From contig NZ_QBKR01000003.1 of assembly GCF_003054245.1 (NCBI RefSeq), positions 169,305-233,304 of the forward strand: DNA of 64,000 bases, given 5' to 3'. Below, in pieces: positions 60,243-64,000 of this stretch. The position numbers and the translations under genes were made by a program. Numbering within the stretch: position 1 is the first letter of the stretch; the number at the start of each line of letters is the position of its first letter. The notes under the pieces were generated by a model, which did no database searches, was not told where the DNA came from, and saw only the letters and a list, made by a program, of their open reading frames with translations. Source of the stretch: Melghirimyces profundicolus (lineage in GTDB: Bacteria > Bacillota > Bacilli > Thermoactinomycetales > DSM-45169).

Positions 60243-61256
60243 ATGGCTGTATTGGTAACGGGGGGAGCCGGATACATCGGCAGCCACACGGTGGTCCATC
60301 TAAAGGAGCGGGGCGAAGAGGTAGTTGTCCTCGACGGTTTGAAGACCGGACACGTAGGTGCCGTGCAGGGTGATGCCTTTTACGAGGGAGACCTCCGGGA
60401 CGGGGAAGTCTTGGAGCGGATTTTCTCCGGACACGACATCGATGCCGTTGTCCATTTCGCGGCCAGCTCCCTGGTGGGGGAGAGCGCCGAAAATCCCTTG
60501 AAGTACTATGATAACAACGTTTACGGCACCCTGTGCTTGCTCCGGAAAATGGCGGAGCACGGGGTGGAGAAGATTGTTTTCTCCTCGACGGCTGCGGTAT
60601 ATGGGGAGCCGAAGAACATCCCGATCCGGGAGACGGACCCGACCCGCCCGACCAACCCCTACGGGGAGACGAAGCTGGCCGTCGAAAAGATGTTGGCATG
60701 GTGTGAAAAAGCATCCGGCGTGCGATCTGTCAGCCTCCGCTATTTCAACGCCGCGGGCGCCTTGCCCGGCGGACAGATGGGCGAGGACCACGATCCGGAG
60801 ACTCACCTGATCCCCATCGTACTGCAGACGGCTCTTGGACAGCGGGAGTCGATCGCGATCTTCGGAGAGGATTATCCGACGAAGGACGGCACATGCATTC
60901 GGGATTATATTCATGTGATGGATTTGGCTGAGGCCCATGGTCTCGCCCTGGAGAAGCTGCGCAGGGGAGGGGGGAGCGGCGTGTACAACCTGGGGAATGG
61001 GGAAGGCTTCTCCGTAAAAGAAGTAATCCGCGTCGCGAGGGAAGTGACCGGCCGCGAAATCCCCGTCAAGGCGGCGCCCCGCCGTTCGGTGGACCCGGCG
61101 GTACTGGTCGCCTCCTCTGAAAAAGCCCGATCCGAACTGGGCTGGCAGCCAAAGTACCCCCGGTTGGAGGAGATCATCGAGAGCGCCTGGAATTGGCACC
61201 AAAGCCACCCGCACGGTTACGAAAGCCGGCACGGGGAAAGGGGGTCGGCCGGATGA
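60243..61256 (+). CDS. galE: UDP-glucose 4-epimerase
   Basis: A 337-residue short-chain dehydrogenase-type epimerase. NAD-binding VTGGAGYIGSHT; catalytic Ser/Tyr/Lys in FSSTAAVYGEP and NPYGETKLAVE; sugar-binding RYFNAAGA and IRDYIHVMDLA. It regenerates UDP-glucose for GalT. AAATTACGGAGGAGTAAACG lies before ATG 60243, 3 nt after galK. Confidence 0.95.
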   Translation: MAVLVTGGAGYIGSHTVVHLKERGEEVVVLDGLKTGHVGAVQGDAFYEGDLRDGEVLERIFSGHDIDAVVHFAASSLVGESAENPLKYYDNNVYGTLCLLRKMAEHGVEKIVFSSTAAVYGEPKNIPIRETDPTRPTNPYGETKLAVEKMLAWCEKASGVRSVSLRYFNAAGALPGGQMGEDHDPETHLIPIVLQTALGQRESIAIFGEDYPTKDGTCIRDYIHVMDLAEAHGLALEKLRRGGGSGVYNLGNGEGFSVKEVIRVAREVTGREIPVKAAPRRSVDPAVLVASSEKARSELGWQPKYPRLEEIIESAWNWHQSHPHGYESRHGERGSAG

Positions 61257-62362
61257 AGACGGACGCTCCCGCAGAAGTGAAGGAACGGGTCGAAGGTTTG
61301 CGCCGATGGATGGAAGATAAGGAGCTGGAAGGGGTTCTTCTCCGAAAGCGGCGCAGTTTCGCCTGGCTGACCGGCGGCCGGTCCAACCACATCGTCCAGT
61401 CGGAGGAAAACGGGGTGGCGGATGTGTTGGTGTTGAAGGATCGGGTGATCTGTTTTACCACCGAGATGGAAGCTACTCGCATCGCGGAAGAGGAGTTGGC
61501 CGATCTCGGTTTTGAAATGGTCGTCTCCCGATGGAGCGAGGGGACGGAGCACCGCCTCGCCCAAGCCTGCCGGGGGAAACGCGTGGGCAGCGACGCCCCG
61601 GCGGAAGGGGTGGACAGCATCCCCTTCGGCCCCGGGCTGGCCCGTCTCGCCTATGTGCTGGGACCTTCCGAGCGCGCCCGCTATCGGGAATTGGGCCGGG
61701 AGGCGGCCCGCGCCTTGGAGGAAACCTGCATGGAAATCCGGCCAGGGATGACGGAGCATGAGATTGCGGGGCTTCTCGCGGGGAAGGCGGTCTCCCGGGG
61801 TATGCGGATACCGGTGCTCCTCGTGGCGACGGATGAGCGGATCCACCGCTACCGTCATCCGATCCCGACGGGGAAACGGCTGGAACGGTACGCGATGCTG
61901 GTCCTGTGCGCTGAACGGGCGGGGCTGGTCGCCAATGCGACCCGATTTGTTCACTTCGGTCCCCTGCCTCCGGATCTGCTGGAGAACCGGCTCAAGCTTG
62001 CAGAGATCGACCTGGCAATGAACCGGGCCACTCGGCCCGGGGTGCCGATCCGGGAGGTGTTCCTCACGGGGATCCGTGCCTACAAAAGAGCAGGGTTCCC
62101 GGACGACTGGCGCTATCTCCATCAAGGTGGCCCGACGGGCTACGCCTCCCGGGAGTTTTTGGCCGACCCGGAGAGCGAAGGCGTGGTGCAGCTCAACCAG
62201 GCCTTCGCCTGGAACCCTTCCCTGCCGGGGATCAAATCGGAAGATACCATCCTCGTCCGCCGGGATGAGAACGAGTTTTTGACTCATACGGGAGAGTGGG
62301 TTTATATTAAACTGACAGCGGATGGACAACTGTACCGAAGACCGGATATTCTCGTGAGGTAA
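61253..62362 (+). CDS. M24 (Xaa-Pro peptidase-fold) protein with degenerate metal site
   Basis: A 369-residue protein with the two-domain creatinase/prolidase layout; the pita-bread domain starts near residue 130. By alignment from memory, the five metal ligands (D, D, H, E, E) are mostly replaced: the first Asp by Cys in LVLCAERA, the second by Asn in ANATRF, the His by Pro in HQGGPTGY, the first Glu by Asn in AWNPSLP. Only the last Glu (IKSEDTILV) seems kept. It is therefore probably not a peptidase. ATG 61253 overlaps the galE stop by 4 nt, tying it to galactose metabolism or its control. Confidence 0.7.
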   Translation: MKTDAPAEVKERVEGLRRWMEDKELEGVLLRKRRSFAWLTGGRSNHIVQSEENGVADVLVLKDRVICFTTEMEATRIAEEELADLGFEMVVSRWSEGTEHRLAQACRGKRVGSDAPAEGVDSIPFGPGLARLAYVLGPSERARYRELGREAARALEETCMEIRPGMTEHEIAGLLAGKAVSRGMRIPVLLVATDERIHRYRHPIPTGKRLERYAMLVLCAERAGLVANATRFVHFGPLPPDLLENRLKLAEIDLAMNRATRPGVPIREVFLTGIRAYKRAGFPDDWRYLHQGGPTGYASREFLADPESEGVVQLNQAFAWNPSLPGIKSEDTILVRRDENEFLTHTGEWVYIKLTADGQLYRRPDILVR

Positions 62363-62404
62363 AGGGAAGGGAGTCCACCGCGGCAGGCAAAGGACGGTGA
62401 CCTC

Positions 62405-63622
62405 ATGTCGCGTTCCATACCGACAGGCAGTTTTCAATGGATGAAGTCCATCAACAAATCCGCTATTCTCAACGTGATCCGGCTCCAGGGGCCTATCTCA
62501 CGGGCGGAGATCGCCAAGGTGACGAAGTTGACGTCCCCCACCGTCACCAACATCGTCGCCGAGCTTCTGGAATCCGGTCTCGTGGTGGAGAGCGATCGCG
62601 GGGTGTCAACCGGGGGGCGTAAGCCGATCCTGCTGAAGATCAACGGCTCCGCCTTCGGGGTGATTGGCGTCTACGCTGGTGCGAGAAAGGTGGAGGCCTT
62701 GGCAGCGGATTTGGACGGCAACACTAGTGACGAAACACATCTCCCCGTACCTCCCCGCCCGACGGCGGAGCAGTTTGTCTCGATTGTCAAAGAGGCGGTC
62801 CGTCAGGTGGCGGAAAAGATTCAAAACAAAAACCAACCCCTGTTGGGAATCGGGGTCGGGATGCATGGCCTAGTCGATCCTGTTCAAGGTGTCTCCATCT
62901 ATGCTCCTAATCTCTATCTGCGGGATATCCCCATCGGGTCGATGCTGGAAGAGGAATTCGGGGTCCCTGTTGAAGTGGAGAATGACGTGCGGGCTTTGGC
63001 GATGGGGGAGAGTTGGTTCGGCCAGGGACAGGGCATCGATGATTTCGTCTCAGTCCACGTGGGAACTGGGGTGGGAGCGGGGATCGTCTTTGACGGCCGG
63101 CTGGTTCACGGCCCCTCCTTCACGGCGGGGGAGCTGGGCCATATCACCATTGACATCCACGGTCCCTTGTGCAGCTGCGGCAATTATGGATGCCTGGAAG
63201 CCTTCGCCGCCGCTCCGGCCATGGTGAAGCGCGCCCGGGAGCGGCTGCGGGCGGGAGCTTCGTCCTCCTTCTTGGACTGGATCGGCGATGCCTCCGATTC
63301 CCTGACCGGGGAAGCGATCTTCGAGGCGGCCCGGCAAGGGGACGCCTTTGCCATCAAAGTGCTGGAGGAGACGGGCCGCTATCTTGGGATTGGGCTGTCC
63401 AATCTGGTCAACCTGTTTAACCCGCGCAAGATCATCTTGAGCGGCGGTGTGGTCGCGGCCGGCGCCTTCGTGCTCGGCCCGTTGAAGCAGACTGTCCGGG
63501 AGCGGGCCCTCTCCACCCCCGCCGCGGATGTGTCGATCGTCCCATCAACCCTTGGGGAAAAGGGAAGGGCGATCGGCGCTTTCACCCTTGTTATGCAAAA
63601 ACTTTTTCAACCCCAGCCGTAA
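62405..63622 (+). CDS. ROK-family transcriptional repressor (XylR/NagC type)
   Basis: A 405-residue regulator. The N-terminal helix-turn-helix is INKSAILNVIRLQGPISRAEIAKVTKLTSPTVTNIVAELLESGLV. The ROK sugar-binding part has VEVENDVRALAMGE, GTGVGAGIV, GELGHITID and the zinc motif C-S-C-G-N-Y-G-C. It ends the gal operon, 42 nt after the M24-like gene. It is the likely binder of the ATTAATT-N-AATTAAT operators at 49893, 50706 and 58051, released by a sugar (inference). Confidence 0.9.
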   Translation: MSRSIPTGSFQWMKSINKSAILNVIRLQGPISRAEIAKVTKLTSPTVTNIVAELLESGLVVESDRGVSTGGRKPILLKINGSAFGVIGVYAGARKVEALAADLDGNTSDETHLPVPPRPTAEQFVSIVKEAVRQVAEKIQNKNQPLLGIGVGMHGLVDPVQGVSIYAPNLYLRDIPIGSMLEEEFGVPVEVENDVRALAMGESWFGQGQGIDDFVSVHVGTGVGAGIVFDGRLVHGPSFTAGELGHITIDIHGPLCSCGNYGCLEAFAAAPAMVKRARERLRAGASSSFLDWIGDASDSLTGEAIFEAARQGDAFAIKVLEETGRYLGIGLSNLVNLFNPRKIILSGGVVAAGAFVLGPLKQTVRERALSTPAADVSIVPSTLGEKGRAIGAFTLVMQKLFQPQP

Positions 63623-63657
63623 TTTGCGCGGAAGCCAGCTTGCTAAAGACTATTTAT

Positions 63658-63802
63658 GATTACGTTACAGAGATGCAAACGCGTTTTATTACTGGAGGTG
63701 CAAATCGAAGGGGAATAGAAGACGTATATCGACACGTTGGAAAACATAAACCTTGATAGATTTATACAAATTTATCAAAATGATGCCAGGCCTGTTGATT
63801 AG
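63658..63802 (+). pseudogene. C-terminal relic of an extracellular solute-binding protein
   Basis: DYVTEMQTRFITGGANRRGIED in one frame, then after a one-base shift YIDTLENINLDRFIQIYQNDA up to TAG at 63800-63802. This resembles the C-terminal end of LplA-type sugar-binding lipoproteins. The body of the gene is missing. Confidence 0.55.
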
Positions 63803-63818
63803 GGAAAATCAACCAAAA

Positions 63819-64000
63819 TCATCGGTATCTGTCTAATAACTCATAAACGGATAGTTCAACTTCTGTCGGTAATTGCTGCCAACAAAGCTTTCGAACAAAG
63901 CGAATAAATGAAAGTTTGACGGTACGCCATTCAGGCTGGGTTTGTTGGTAAAGCCAGTTCAACAGCAGATAAGCAATGAATGCACCGTAAAGCTGGTTGT
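63819..64000 (-). mobile_element. IS4-type transposase, C-terminal part (runs off the window)
   Basis: The minus strand from the window edge encodes NQLYGAFIAYLLLNWLYQQ then PEWRTVKLSFIRFVRKLCWQQLP and ends LLDRYR with TGA at 63821-63819. This looks like the C-terminus of an IS4-type DDE transposase. GTTGATT and AATCAAC (63794-63813) can form a hairpin next to the stop. The catalytic part is outside the window, so activity cannot be judged. Confidence 0.65.

Overview
The window looks like chromosomal DNA of a fairly high-GC Bacillota, most plausibly Bacillales of the Thermoactinomycetaceae type. This is inferred from an AddAB pair next to a YhaO/YhaN pair, OpuC-type transport genes, strong GGAGG ribosome binding sites with many GTG and TTG starts, lipoproteins, and a sortase-type surface protein. 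No rRNA, tRNA or CRISPR array was seen.

Region 1 (1-11.9 kb, + strand) is a tightly packed catabolic island. It holds a tandem nitrilase-fold amidase, an OpuC-type quaternary-amine ABC importer (2380-5765), an alpha/beta hydrolase without its nucleophile, a DUF6282 protein, a GlcD/GlcF-type FAD plus Fe-S oxidase and an MmgE/PrpD protein. It reads like uptake and stepwise breakdown of a small, probably cationic or amide compound that cannot be named from sequence. Region 2 (11.9-14.1 kb, - strand) is a four-gene redox operon resembling mauE-mauD-mauA without a heavy chain. It is followed by a CcdA-like membrane protein whose reading frame is crossed by one UGA at the place where a cysteine is expected.

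Region 3 (14.4-19.3 kb) has an AT-rich methyltransferase, a 26-residue hydrophobic micro-ORF, a subtilase, a lipoprotein and a coiled-coil secreted protein. Region 4 (19.5-26.3 kb, + strand) is a sugar operon with a phosphomannose-isomerase-like fusion, a ROK kinase, two cupin phosphoglucose isomerases, a GntR regulator and an MFS sugar porter. A 20-bp palindrome precedes it. Region 5 (26.7-31 kb, - strand) has a luciferase-like oxidoreductase, a large M14 carboxypeptidase and the remains of an M1 peptidase. Region 6 (31.1-43.1 kb, + strand) carries yhaO-yhaN-like and addB-addA DNA repair genes plus an aldo/keto reductase. Region 7 (43.2-47.8 kb, - strand) has a sortase-anchored protein, an iron alcohol dehydrogenase and an amino-acid permease.

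Region 8 (48.7-63.6 kb) is a glycoside locus: a frameshifted GH43 gene, a sugar ABC importer, a YesL-like protein, GH2 and GH1-like hydrolases, galT-galK-galE, an M24-like pseudoenzyme and a ROK repressor. Three of its promoters share the operator ATTAATT-N-AATTAAT. The locus is also scattered with dead gene fragments and ends in a solute-binding-protein relic and an IS4-type transposase. Throughout the window, a family of MITE-like elements with ends AGAAGCGTTGTGA occurs at least six times.
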